This document shows, piece after piece, positions 45,582-54,906 of a DNA stretch of 64,000 bases. Source of the DNA: Pirellulaceae bacterium (lineage in GTDB: Bacteria > Planctomycetota > Planctomycetia > Pirellulales > Pirellulaceae). Both the position numbers and the translations under genes were made by a program. Each line of letters starts with the position of its first letter. Position 1 is the stretch's first letter. Below the pieces are notes generated by a model. It saw only the letters and a program-made list of their open reading frames with translations, did not search any database and was not told the DNA's origin. The stretch covers positions 551,958 to 615,957 of the forward strand of contig BPJU01000001.1 of NCBI GenBank assembly GCA_026004775.1. The letters run 5' to 3'.

Positions 45582-46994
45582 TCAGTCGATACCGTATTCT
45601 CGAAGCTTTCTGCGCAGGGTTACGCGATGGATACCTAGTGCGCGAGCGGCAGCGGTGCAATTGCGTTCGTGATATATCCAGGCAGCTTTGAGTAACGGCC
45701 GTTCCACGAGGCGAAGCAGTTCGCGATACGTTCGGCCGTACTGCGTCGGGTCGCGCACTGCTTGCTGGGACCATTGGAAAAGAAGTTCGTCGATAATGAG
45801 TTCCGGAGATTTATCCGGGAATTCGGTTTGCGAGGAGCGAGTCAGGTTCTCCGGTACCGGGGGGGGCAAATGTTCAGGAAGGACGGGGCCGCCCCGGGCC
45901 ACGACAACGGCATGCTCAATGACGTTACGAAGTTCGCGCACGTTTCCGAACCATGGACGCCGTTGCAGTTCGGCAAGGGCTTCCTGAGTGACTGACGGTA
46001 CGTGATCCACGGCATCCCCGCATAAGCGTGCGATAAAGTGTTGGACCAGATCCGGGATGTCTTCAAGCCGCTGGCGCAGGGGTGGCAGATCAATCCGAAA
46101 GGCCGACAAGCGAAAGTACAAATCGTGGCGGAATTTCCCTTCAGCGATCTTGCCGTAGAGATCCTGGTGTGTGGCGCAAATCAGTCGAAAATCGGTCCGC
46201 AACGGGGTATTACCGCCAACGGGAGTGACCTCACCGGACTCGAGCACGCGCAAAAGTTTTACTTGTATCTCTGGAGGTATATCGCCGACTTCATCGAGAA
46301 ACAAGGTTCCTCCGTTGGCTTGAACAAGCAGCCCTGTACGTGGCCGATCAGCGCCGGTGAACGCGCCTTGCTCGTGACCAAACAACTCGCTTTCGATAAG
46401 CGACGTGTTCAGCGCTGCCAGGTTGCTGGCTACGAACGGTCCTTCGGACCGCCGGCTGTACCGGTGAATGGCGTGAGCAGCCAATTCCTTCCCCGTTCCA
46501 CTTTCACCGGCAATTAATACCGGCAATTCGCAGGCAGCAGCCAGTGCGATCCGTTTAAAGGTCGCCTGCATCGCAGGCGAGCGGCCCACCATTCCCTCGG
46601 CTGGACTACACGGGTCCATCGCCGATGTAACGCCTGCGGCGTGCAACGCCCGCAGGACAACATTTTGTATCTTGTCCAGATCAAATGGCTTGGCGATGTA
46701 ATCGAATGCCCCGTTCTGCACGGCTCGTACCGCCGTTGGTAAGTCGCCATAGGCGGTGATGACGATGATCGGTACGTTGCCCACTGCGCGGCGCAGTTCG
46801 GGCATGGCGCTGACGCCGTCCGTTCCCGGCAGTCGCACATCAAGGATGATGACATCCGGACGCGTTTGGGAAGCAGCGGACAGCGCCGCCTCAACCGATG
46901 CCACCGCCGTTACGCGCAATCCGAGGTATTGCCCCATGCGCGACAGTCCCCAGCAAATGGACGGTTCGTCATCAATGACCATAAGCGTACGCAC
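45582..46994 (-). CDS. NtrC-class sigma-54-dependent response regulator
   Basis: 470 residues. Receiver domain (residues 1-120) with DDE near the N-terminus, phospho-acceptor Asp in IILDVRLPG and conserved Lys in AKPFD. AAA+ domain (about 140-375): Walker A GESGTGKE, sigma-54 contact ELFGHEQGAFTGA, Walker B GTLFLDEVGD. Fis-type HTH at the end (NCTAAARALGIHRVTLRRKL). It starts one base after the kinase gene, so the two are one operon. It probably activates the divergent sigma-54-type promoter at 48652-48667 (inference from position and promoter type). Confidence 0.94.
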   Translation of the reverse strand: MRTLMVIDDEPSICWGLSRMGQYLGLRVTAVASVEAALSAASQTRPDVIILDVRLPGTDGVSAMPELRRAVGNVPIIVITAYGDLPTAVRAVQNGAFDYIAKPFDLDKIQNVVLRALHAAGVTSAMDPCSPAEGMVGRSPAMQATFKRIALAAACELPVLIAGESGTGKELAAHAIHRYSRRSEGPFVASNLAALNTSLIESELFGHEQGAFTGADRPRTGLLVQANGGTLFLDEVGDIPPEIQVKLLRVLESGEVTPVGGNTPLRTDFRLICATHQDLYGKIAEGKFRHDLYFRLSAFRIDLPPLRQRLEDIPDLVQHFIARLCGDAVDHVPSVTQEALAELQRRPWFGNVRELRNVIEHAVVVARGGPVLPEHLPPPVPENLTRSSQTEFPDKSPELIIDELLFQWSQQAVRDPTQYGRTYRELLRLVERPLLKAAWIYHERNCTAAARALGIHRVTLRRKLREYGID

Positions 46995-46995
46995 T

Positions 46996-48438
46996 CTATT
47001 GCTCCTGCCGCATTCTAGGAAATACGACGCGGAAACGCGTCATATTCATGTGGCGACTCCAGGTGATTGTACCCCCATGCTGCTGTGCCACCTGCTGGCA
47101 GACATACAATCCAAGCCCTAAGCCGCCCGGCGTGGCGGAAACAAATGGCGCGAACAGGTGCGGTTGCACCTCGTCTGGGGGACCCGGGCCCGAATCGTCA
47201 ACCAGCAAGGCGATCTCTGTGAGCTGCGACGAATCGAGCCGTAACTGAACCTTTCGCTCCGCTGAGCACGGCGTTGGTCTGGAAGCCGCTTCCACGGCAT
47301 TCATCACCAGATTGATGATCAACTGCTCCAGGCCGTCCGGGTCGCCCCACATAACCACCGGCCGCTCCGGGCGCTGCCAAATGAGCTCTACCTGCGCGTG
47401 GCGCGCCGCTGGTCGGACCAGTGGCAAAAGCTCTTCGATCAGCTCCACCAAGTCAAGCTCCCGCAAGTCCATTTTGGGCGCCGGCTTTCCAAGGGCAACA
47501 AACCGCTTGACGTACCTTTCCATCAGCGTTAGCTGCCGGCGAGCCACCGCCAAGCTCTCACAATCCTCCGACACCCCGTGCTCGTTTGCCAAAAAGTCGA
47601 TCGCCATGCGGCAGCCGGTGGCGGCGTTGCGGATCTGGTGGGCAATGCCCGAACCCAGCAGAGCCAACGTCCGCAGACGCTCGGATTGCCGCAGGTGATG
47701 CTCATACTGAGCCAGCGTTGCCCCCATCTGATTGATGGCTCTAGCCAAATCCCGCAGTTCGTCATCTCGGGCCGGGAGGGGAGCAGGAGTAAAGTCGCCT
47801 TGGGCAATTCGCCGCGCCTGCTCTTGAACGCGAACGATGCAACCACTTATTCGCTTGGTTACAACGAATGACAGCAGAGCGATACAGCCGGCGGCCGCGA
47901 GCCCGACAGCTAACGGCGGATAGACAGCGTCGCGCCATACGCGCCGGTAGACGGTTTCCGGGTAGAGAATGTGTAGAACGCCGCTGCGCTGCCACGCGCC
48001 GTTCTGCGGCAATCGCCTGGCACAATGGAAGTAGACCCGCCCGTGGAATGTTATCCGTTTGTCCAGCAGTCCGGCCGATTGGGCCGGCAATTCCACCTGG
48101 CGTAACGCGTTCGGCCCCAGGGCGATACTGGAAGCAATCACCGCACCGTTTCCGTTCACCAGCACGAAGTCCGCCCCGGAGAGACCTTGCATCTGGCGGA
48201 GCACAGCCTCGGTTAACGGGAAACTAGCGCTTTCGAGGGTTTCGGCGATCTGGACAAGCTGGTTCTCAATGTCACTTTTGGCCCGGAGTACAGCCAGGTA
48301 CGCGTCGAACATACTGACCGCTGCGAGTACCGCTGCCGTTACACCGAGCATCGGGACCATCAGTTGGTAGCGCAAAGGCACACGCATCGGGGACTTCAAT
48401 AATTTATTGCTTGGCAAGTGATGATCATCCTTGGACAT
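46996..48438 (-). CDS. Membrane sensor histidine kinase
   Basis: 480 residues. Two membrane helices (LMVPMLGVTAAVLAAVSM and PPLAVGLAAAGCIALLSFVV) flank a periplasmic sensor of about 125 residues with FVLVNGNGAVIASS, a single-Cache-like hint. HAMP follows (RRIAQGDF...). The dimerisation helix has GSGIAHQIRNAATG with the phospho-acceptor His. The ATPase domain has NLVMNAVEA (N box), DDSGPGPP (G1) and GGLGLGLYVC (G2). Start ATG 48438; ATG 48387 is possible. Pairs with the NtrC-class regulator directly downstream and is divergent from the chelatase operon. Confidence 0.92.
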   Translation of the reverse strand: MSKDDHHLPSNKLLKSPMRVPLRYQLMVPMLGVTAAVLAAVSMFDAYLAVLRAKSDIENQLVQIAETLESASFPLTEAVLRQMQGLSGADFVLVNGNGAVIASSIALGPNALRQVELPAQSAGLLDKRITFHGRVYFHCARRLPQNGAWQRSGVLHILYPETVYRRVWRDAVYPPLAVGLAAAGCIALLSFVVTKRISGCIVRVQEQARRIAQGDFTPAPLPARDDELRDLARAINQMGATLAQYEHHLRQSERLRTLALLGSGIAHQIRNAATGCRMAIDFLANEHGVSEDCESLAVARRQLTLMERYVKRFVALGKPAPKMDLRELDLVELIEELLPLVRPAARHAQVELIWQRPERPVVMWGDPDGLEQLIINLVMNAVEAASRPTPCSAERKVQLRLDSSQLTEIALLVDDSGPGPPDEVQPHLFAPFVSATPGGLGLGLYVCQQVAQQHGGTITWSRHMNMTRFRVVFPRMRQEQ

Positions 48439-48522
48439 CAGGATAGTGGCTACGGCTGGTGCCTTTCAAGGAGAGTCGCGCGCATTGCGGATTTGCCGGT
48501 GGCCCGACGAGCGAAGGCTGTC

Positions 48523-48571
48523 GGCGCGTCGATAGAGGTGACAGGAGCGCTGCGCCAATAGGCGCGTCGAA
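48523..48571 (+). promoter_or_regulatory. Possible upstream activator repeats
   Basis: GGCGCGTCGA occurs twice as a direct repeat, at 48523-48532 and 48561-48570 (38 bases apart), 80-130 bases before the sigma-54-type promoter, where NtrC-class activators bind. It is not palindromic, so the assignment is weak. Confidence 0.25.
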
Positions 48572-48651
48572 TCCGTTCGGCCATAGCCCCTGGTAAGTGA
48601 CAGGCCCGCTGTTCGGACGGGAAAGCCTCGATAAGACCCCAGTTTTCTAAT

Positions 48652-48667
48652 TGGCGCGCCCTTTGCA
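48652..48667 (+). promoter_or_regulatory. Sigma-54 (-24/-12) promoter candidate
   Basis: TGGCGCGCCCTTTGCA matches the TGGCACG-N4-TTGCW consensus: GG at 48653-48654 and GC at 48665-48666 with exactly ten bases between. It lies 98 bases before the lipoprotein start and next to a divergent NtrC-class regulator gene. Confidence 0.65.
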
Positions 48668-48764
48668 AAGGGAGAGTGCCCCGCGGCAGGCCTGCCGCCC
48701 GGAGCGCTGTACTGCCGCGGTTCCCCCACAGCGGCACGCCATGGCAGGCAACGGGAGCAAACGA

Positions 48765-49025
48765 ATGCTGCAAAGACTTGCTATCGGAATTCTTTGGGTG
48801 GCTGGATGGATGAGCGTGGCTGGTTGCGGCAGCACGCAGGGCTATCCATCGGTTGATGCAGGCTCGGCCGTGGGCAGGCCCGGGAAGTGCGATTCGTGTG
48901 GCAAACCGTTGGCTTGCGTCGGTCCCGAAAACCTTTTTTCATTCCAAGGAATCCAGTACACCGTTTGTGGGCCCGCATGCGCGGCTCGGCTGAAGGAGGA
49001 TATCATCTATGACCGGCTACAGTAG
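48765..49025 (+). CDS. Small cysteine-rich lipoprotein
   Basis: 86 residues. ATG 48765 has GGGAG 7 bases upstream. The signal ends in a lipobox (WMSVAGC), so it is a predicted lipoprotein. The mature part has CDSCGKPLAC and YTVCGPACAARLKED: two Cys pairs resembling treble-clef or TRASH-like metal-binding motifs. It is the first gene after the sigma-54-type promoter and overlaps the next gene by 17 bases. A metal or heme-handling role is inferred from context and cysteines only. Confidence 0.65.
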   Translation: MLQRLAIGILWVAGWMSVAGCGSTQGYPSVDAGSAVGRPGKCDSCGKPLACVGPENLFSFQGIQYTVCGPACAARLKEDIIYDRLQ

Positions 49026-50034
49026 GAGTGGGCTGAGAAACAACCCGTGGCGGAAACGTTTCTCGGGACGGACGCTACTGATGCGATGCGGGAGTGGCTG
49101 GCTGCGCGCGGGATTCACTCTCATCGAGCTGTTGGTGGTAATTTCCATTATCGCCATTCTCGTCAGTTTGTTATTGCCGGCCGTCCAATCGGCCCGAGAG
49201 GCGGCCCGGCGTTTATCGTGTGCTAACCATCTGAAGCAACTGGGGCTGGCCTTGCACAACTATCATGACAGCCACATGGCGTTCCCCGCCGGACACATGG
49301 AGACTGGTTCGGACGGTCCATCGTATCGGCACCAGTTCGGCTGGTTGACTTATCTGCTGCCGTACGTGGAGCAGTCGAGCGTGTATGACCGAATCGACTT
49401 CAACGCCGTGGACGTCAATCGGTCGGCCCACCAGAACCCCGCTTTCGTTCCGGCCGGCTCGATCTGGGTGGGGGTGTTTATTTGTCCCAGCGACCCGGTC
49501 GGCCGTTTCAATCCCACTTGGGCACCGACGAACTACCTGGGTAATCAAGGAACGCTGTGCTATATGCGACGTAAGGACGGCAACGGCCTGTTTGGGCACG
49601 ACTCATGGATTCGACTGGCGGAGGTTTTGGATGGAGCGTCGCAGACGATTGCCGCGGCTGAGGTTTTAAAAGGGGATTTCCAGACTGGTACGTTGCGCGA
49701 CAATTATATTTTCGTTCGCGGCTCGGCTGACGCTCAGGATGTCGATACGTGCCAGTCTTTTGCCCCAAACGCTTCTGATCGCGGAGGCGTCTGGCTGGGC
49801 GGCAACCCGCAGAACAACATGTTCAGCACCCACCGGCCGCCGAATGATCCGCGATTTGACTGTATTGCCCCGAACTTTGGGTGCACCAACATTGCGGCTC
49901 GCAGCCAGCATCCAGGCGGCGCACTAGTGGTCTTGGCTGATGGCTCGGTCCATTTCATAAGCCAGGCGATAGACGTTACTACGTACCGGGCAATGGGCAC
50001 CCGCCACGGCAGTGATGTGGTGGGAGAGTACTGA
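49009..50034 (+). CDS. DUF1559 prepilin-like protein
   Basis: 341 residues. The type IV prepilin signature GFTLIELLVVISIIAILVS (residues 35-53) is followed by the DUF1559 N-terminal motif LLPAVQSAREAARRLSCANH and LKQLGLALHNYHD; the end has the ADGSVHFIS motif. The family is hugely expanded in planctomycetes and probably forms pseudopilin-type surface structures. Start ATG 49009 lies in the end of the lipoprotein gene, and its own end lies 25 bases before the chelatase start, so it is embedded in this operon. Confidence 0.9.
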   Translation: MTGYSRSGLRNNPWRKRFSGRTLLMRCGSGWLRAGFTLIELLVVISIIAILVSLLLPAVQSAREAARRLSCANHLKQLGLALHNYHDSHMAFPAGHMETGSDGPSYRHQFGWLTYLLPYVEQSSVYDRIDFNAVDVNRSAHQNPAFVPAGSIWVGVFICPSDPVGRFNPTWAPTNYLGNQGTLCYMRRKDGNGLFGHDSWIRLAEVLDGASQTIAAAEVLKGDFQTGTLRDNYIFVRGSADAQDVDTCQSFAPNASDRGGVWLGGNPQNNMFSTHRPPNDPRFDCIAPNFGCTNIAARSQHPGGALVVLADGSVHFISQAIDVTTYRAMGTRHGSDVVGEY

Positions 50035-50059
50035 ATTTGTGCCTCGAAAGTGGTTTGCA

Positions 50060-53000
50060 ATGGGCAGAAGACACCAACGTGGGTGTACTGGTCTATGGCG
50101 TTCTCAGCCGATGTGGCTGGTAGGTGCATGCCTGCTGATGCTCCATGCAATGGCGGGCAGTTTTGCCAGCGCCGCGCAACCCGGGGAAACTTCTCGTCAG
50201 GGGGGAAAGGACAACCAGCCAAAATTGGGGTTTCTCGGCCTGCACGGCGGAGTGTTTGACCGTCTGAACGAATATAGTTCCAGCCTCGGGTTGCAAACTA
50301 AGTATATTGCTGACAGTGAGGTCGCCGCAGAATCAGCAGATTTCTCCGACTGTGACATTATTTTTCTTCAACACACACCGAGAGAATACCGTGACCAGTT
50401 GCAGCGCATGCTACTTCAGGCAAAGGCAGCGAACCCCCGCCTGCGTATTATCTCGATATCCGGTTTGGCGGAAGACGACCTGCCGGGGCTTGTGAAGTCG
50501 GGCCTCATTGAGCACGATCCGAAGGTCGAGGCATATTACGGCAACTCTCCTGAAAACCTCCGCCGACTTCTTATTTATGTGGGTGTGGTCTATCTGAAAC
50601 GTCCTGGCCAGGTGCTGCCGCCGCTGCAAGAAGAGGTGAGTGGCCTATTTCACCCGGATCATGCCGGATTGTTTCCCAGCGTTGCCGATTTTCTCGAGTG
50701 GGCCGAAGCGCGCGGTAAAGACATAAAGGCCGCTCCACGCGTTTGTATAACTGTCCATGCCGCTCACTTGCTGTTTCAGCAGCCAAGCGTCGTAGAGGCT
50801 CTGGTCCGTGAATTCGACGAGCAGGGTGCCCTTGCCGTGGCTGTGATCGACAGCACCGAACAGTACGAATTGCAGCTCAGGCAGTTCAATCCTCGGGTAG
50901 TGGTCCACACCTGCCATAGCCGCGACAGGCAGGCGTTCCGCGAGGAGTTGGCAGTGCCTCACGTTCATTCGATATTCTTCCGGCAACAGTCGATCCAGCA
51001 GTGGCAGCGCAGCATGAAAGGGCTCTCGTCGAGCGAACTGGCGTTTCACGTAGCAAGCCAGGAACTGCTCGGCGCCATTGAACCTTTGGTGACCGCAGGA
51101 ACCACTCAGGGCGGGGGAAGCGACGAGGCATTTTCGCCCATTCCGGAACGCGTCCAGCACCTGGTAGCACGCGCCATGGGCTGGGTGCGACTCGGCACGC
51201 TTTCTAATTTGCAAAAGCGGATAGCAGTTATCTATTACGATCGGGAGATGGGGCAGGCCGAACTGATGCGCGGCAGCGCGACCGGCATGTTCATGAACGG
51301 CCCGCGAAGCCTGATTCGAGTGCTCCAAGCGATGCAGCGCCATGGCTATCGCATCGATCCGGTTCCTGCATCAGAAACGCAATTGCTGGCCTGGATGAAA
51401 GACCATGGCCGGCAAATTGGTATTTGGGCTCCGGACGTGCTCGACCGGCTGGCACGCAGCGGAAAGGCTGTACTGGTCCCGGCGGCAAGGTATCGTCAGT
51501 GGTTTGAGCAGCGGGTGCCCGAAGATCTTAGAAACGATCTAATACGCCGCTGGGGGCCTCCTCCCGGGAAGTTTCTTGTCTGGTCAGACGGAATGAAACA
51601 ATTCATCGTGATCCCGCGTATCGACCTGGGAAACATCATCCTCCTGCCGCAGCCATTACGGGGCGAAGCACACGACAGCTCATTGGTTCACGACCTGCGA
51701 GTGCCTCCACCACACAACTACCTGGCAACCTATTTTTGGTTGCAAGAGGAATTTCATGCCGACGCCATGATACATTTTGGAACGCACGGTTCCGAATTTC
51801 TTCTGCCCGGCAAACCGGCTGGTCTGTCTTCTTATGACTGGCCGGACATTGTGATGGGGGCCGTACCCAATATCAATCCGTGGGTTTTGAACAATCTTGG
51901 CGAATCGGCGCCGGCCAGACGGCGTGCCTATGCGGTGTTGATCGATCACCTTGTCCCCCCCTCCGTGCAAGCAGAGCTTTCGGACGAGCTAAGGAACGTA
52001 CACGACGATATTGACAAATGGGCAAGCCTTCCGGATGGGCCCCTGCGGGAAAGATTTCGCCGCAGCATCACGCGCCAGGCACAAGACGCAGGACTGCTGA
52101 TCGACTGCCATCTGGAATTGCAGGACGGAGAGCTGCTGACGCCGCGGCAGATCGAGCAACTGCAGGCATACTTGCATGATATCCATAATGAAACGACTCC
52201 GGTCAGCCTGCACGTTTTGGGCGAGCCGCCGCCGGACGAGTTGCTGCTGCCGTACCTGGTTGTGTGCGGTGGCAGTGCGTTGTTGGACGAGTTGGAACGA
52301 GCGGTTCGCGTGCCAGCTCTCACGGCGATGGTTCCGGGCGACCGGGAAAAATACCTGCGTCAGGTGGCCGCCGAATTACTCAAACGCCACCTGCACCAGG
52401 GCTTTCCGCTCAAAGATTGCCTCGAGGCAGCCGGAGCGCAACTGGTCCACGGTCAGGTACCGGAAAAACTGGAGCAAATCATTACGAAGTTGGCCCAAAT
52501 CCGTGAGGGGCTCCTTCAGGCTCATCAAGAGATCGATCAATTGTTGGCGGCGCTCGATGGACGATTCGTACCGCCCGGTCCAGGCGGTAGCCCCGACCGG
52601 AACCCAGCATCCGTCCCGACCGGGCGCAATATGTACCTGTTGAACCCGGAAGCCGTACCCGCTCGTGCTTCCTGGGAGTTGGGCCGACTATTGATGGAAC
52701 AACTTTTGTCCGAGCGATTCCAAAAGACGGGAGGTTATCCAGAAAAGATCGCCTTCACGCTCAGTTCGTTTGCCACATTCGAAGATTACGGCGTACTGGA
52801 GTCGCAGATTCTCTTCGCGCTGGGATGCCGACCGAAGTGGGACGAGAAAAACTTGGTAGCGGACGTGGAACTCATCCCGCTCGAAGAGCTGAGACGCCCC
52901 AGAATCGACGTATTCATCGCAAGTGGTGCGTACTACCGGGATATGTTGCCGACCCGCATGCGATTGATTGACCGGGCTATTCAGTTGGCTTGCCAGGTAG

Positions 53001-54256
53001 ATGAACCACTGGAAATGAACTTTGTGCGCAAACACAGTATGGAAGTCGAACGGCAACTGGTCCAGTCGGGAGTAGCCCCCCAGATTGCGGCGATTCAAAG
53101 TCGAGGCCGAATTTTCGGATACGCCGAAGGACAAATCGGATCCCCCGGATATTACTATCTGTTAGAGAAGTCCGGCGACTGGGATACGCGGGAGCAACTG
53201 ATGGAGGTATACCTCGGACAGGTATCCCATATTTATACCCAACAGTTCTGGGGAACACCCGCCCGTGAAGTCTATCAGCACCATCTTGCGGGAACCGAGA
53301 TCGTTATCCGAAGCTGGTCGGACAGGACTCGCAGCCCTCTGTCCAACAAGTATGATTGGTATCATGGCGGCAGTCTGGCTCTGGCGGTCGAACATCTTAC
53401 CGGCCGACGGCCCGAGTTGCTGCTGTCCGATGTGCGCGACCCCGGCAATGCCCGGCTGGTGAACGCTGAAGAGGCATTGTCCAAAGATTTTCGCGTACGC
53501 CTGTTCAACCGCAAATGGATCGAAGGCATGATGCAACAGGGATACGCAGGGGCGGACCAGATTGCGGTCCATGTAAAGAACGCCTTGGGTTGGAGCATCA
53601 TGAGACCTGGTAGTGTCGCAGACCATGACTGGCAGCAAGTGGTGGATACGTTTATACGCGACAAGAAAAACCTGCACATCAGGGAATGGTTCGAAGCGCA
53701 TAATCCGTTCGCCTATCAAGACTTGACAGCCGTCCTGCTGGAGACCATTCGCAAGGGCTATTGGCAGCCCGACGGTAATACTATTCGGGAGGTTGCCGAG
53801 GAGTATGCGCGCTCCGTCGTGCGGCACGGCGAGAACGGCGGGTTGTTCGGAGGAGGAAACGCAAAACTGCACGCCTTCGTCCGCCAGGTGCTCGCCGGAA
53901 GTAACGATTTGCGTCTCAAAGATGTACTGTCTGATTTAGAGCGGCAATTCAGCCGCCCTAAATCGGCCATTGCTCCCGCTCTGGATCCGGTGGAGGCTCG
54001 CCCCACGGGCGTGGAGATTGGCCCGCCTGCCGAAGCTGTCCAGGCACTACCATCATCGCCCGATCCGCAAAGTTCCGTCGCGCCATCGGTCGCCGGTAAG
54101 GTACTTGAACCGATACCTCCACCATCCGACCAGGAGGCGTCCGCCCCAGGGATACCCCTGCACCGGCGACACCTTCTTTGGGGTTTGATCGCCCTGGCAG
54201 CCGCTTTGCTGCTGGTGGCTGCCGGTTACTACACGCGTTGGGGAGCCCCCGCCTGA
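50060..54256 (+). CDS. Membrane-anchored CobN/HmuS-like chelatase
   Basis: 1398 residues related to CobN/BchH large chelatase subunits. It differs from cytosolic CobN by an N-terminal signal segment (MWLVGACLLMLHAMAGSFA) and a C-terminal proline-rich linker with one membrane helix (LLWGLIALAAALLLVAAGYY), so it is predicted to be periplasmic and membrane-tethered. Family motifs: MIHFGTHGSEFLLPGK, GAVPNINPWVLNNLGES, KIAFTLSSFATFEDYG, SRGRIFGYAEGQIGSPGY, SNKYDWYHGGSLALAVEHLTG. This layout, followed by ExbB-like and DUF2149 genes, matches HmuS of Bacteroides, reported to remove iron from heme. ATG 50060 is preferred over 50012, which overlaps the previous gene. There are no cobS/cobT or porphyrin genes here. 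Confidence 0.85.
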   Translation: MGRRHQRGCTGLWRSQPMWLVGACLLMLHAMAGSFASAAQPGETSRQGGKDNQPKLGFLGLHGGVFDRLNEYSSSLGLQTKYIADSEVAAESADFSDCDIIFLQHTPREYRDQLQRMLLQAKAANPRLRIISISGLAEDDLPGLVKSGLIEHDPKVEAYYGNSPENLRRLLIYVGVVYLKRPGQVLPPLQEEVSGLFHPDHAGLFPSVADFLEWAEARGKDIKAAPRVCITVHAAHLLFQQPSVVEALVREFDEQGALAVAVIDSTEQYELQLRQFNPRVVVHTCHSRDRQAFREELAVPHVHSIFFRQQSIQQWQRSMKGLSSSELAFHVASQELLGAIEPLVTAGTTQGGGSDEAFSPIPERVQHLVARAMGWVRLGTLSNLQKRIAVIYYDREMGQAELMRGSATGMFMNGPRSLIRVLQAMQRHGYRIDPVPASETQLLAWMKDHGRQIGIWAPDVLDRLARSGKAVLVPAARYRQWFEQRVPEDLRNDLIRRWGPPPGKFLVWSDGMKQFIVIPRIDLGNIILLPQPLRGEAHDSSLVHDLRVPPPHNYLATYFWLQEEFHADAMIHFGTHGSEFLLPGKPAGLSSYDWPDIVMGAVPNINPWVLNNLGESAPARRRAYAVLIDHLVPPSVQAELSDELRNVHDDIDKWASLPDGPLRERFRRSITRQAQDAGLLIDCHLELQDGELLTPRQIEQLQAYLHDIHNETTPVSLHVLGEPPPDELLLPYLVVCGGSALLDELERAVRVPALTAMVPGDREKYLRQVAAELLKRHLHQGFPLKDCLEAAGAQLVHGQVPEKLEQIITKLAQIREGLLQAHQEIDQLLAALDGRFVPPGPGGSPDRNPASVPTGRNMYLLNPEAVPARASWELGRLLMEQLLSERFQKTGGYPEKIAFTLSSFATFEDYGVLESQILFALGCRPKWDEKNLVADVELIPLEELRRPRIDVFIASGAYYRDMLPTRMRLIDRAIQLACQVDEPLEMNFVRKHSMEVERQLVQSGVAPQIAAIQSRGRIFGYAEGQIGSPGYYYLLEKSGDWDTREQLMEVYLGQVSHIYTQQFWGTPAREVYQHHLAGTEIVIRSWSDRTRSPLSNKYDWYHGGSLALAVEHLTGRRPELLLSDVRDPGNARLVNAEEALSKDFRVRLFNRKWIEGMMQQGYAGADQIAVHVKNALGWSIMRPGSVADHDWQQVVDTFIRDKKNLHIREWFEAHNPFAYQDLTAVLLETIRKGYWQPDGNTIREVAEEYARSVVRHGENGGLFGGGNAKLHAFVRQVLAGSNDLRLKDVLSDLERQFSRPKSAIAPALDPVEARPTGVEIGPPAEAVQALPSSPDPQSSVAPSVAGKVLEPIPPPSDQEASAPGIPLHRRHLLWGLIALAAALLLVAAGYYTRWGAPA

Positions 54257-54906
54257 TGACGTTCCTCGTAAACCTCCTTTATGTTGCCTCGAATCTGTTG
54301 CTGGCACCGGTAGTGGTCGGGTTACTCGGCCTCTCCCTGCTCTGTTGTCTGCAGATTGGCGGAACGGCGCGCGAATGGTACGAACGTCAACGGGTAACCG
54401 CCAAGTGGGCGGGTTGCCAGAGCCGTTTGGCCGCGGGCCACATACCCCGCACCATCTCCGATCTTGGATCCTCGGTGCGTCCAGGACTGGTCCGACTCAT
54501 GGTCCGAAGAATGATAGCTTTCAAGGATCGGCCAGACATGTGGGAAAAAGAGCTAGACGACATGGAGATCTTCGCCGCCGGTCGTCTTGCCCGCTTGGCC
54601 TTGTTGAGTCGCGTCGGCCCCATGCTCGGACTCATGGGAACGCTTATTCCTCTGGGGCCTGCCATCAACGCGCTTGTTCAAGCCGATTGGGGCAATGTGT
54701 CGCGGCAGCTTTTAGTCGCCTTCACCACGACCGTTCTGGGACTTTTTATCGGAGGAGTGGCCCACGCTATCTGGGTCGTGCGGCAACATTGGTACTCCCA
54801 GGATTTGGCCGATATCGAGTTTCTAGTTCGTATCTTGTCGAAAAATCGCCCACTCACTGAGCAGATGGCGCACGACGTGGAGAGGATGCATGAACGAACG
54901 TTTTGA
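54256..54906 (+). CDS. MotA/TolQ/ExbB-type proton channel protein
   Basis: 216 residues with an N-terminal membrane helix and two helices in the TolQ-type core: ALLSRVGPMLGLMGTLIPLGPAINAL and LLVAFTTTVLGLFIGGVAHAIW. Start ATG 54256 overlaps the chelatase stop as TGATG (coupling). ExbB-family proteins use proton flow to drive work across the envelope, so it may power the chelatase or substrate delivery together with the DUF2149 protein. Corresponds to the ExbB-like member of hmu operons. Confidence 0.87.
   Translation: MTFLVNLLYVASNLLLAPVVVGLLGLSLLCCLQIGGTAREWYERQRVTAKWAGCQSRLAAGHIPRTISDLGSSVRPGLVRLMVRRMIAFKDRPDMWEKELDDMEIFAAGRLARLALLSRVGPMLGLMGTLIPLGPAINALVQADWGNVSRQLLVAFTTTVLGLFIGGVAHAIWVVRQHWYSQDLADIEFLVRILSKNRPLTEQMAHDVERMHERTF

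Noticed and set aside
50060..54256. Cobalamin biosynthesis cobaltochelatase
   Set aside because: No cobS/cobT or cob genes nearby, and the protein has export and anchor segments; HmuS-like is a better fit.
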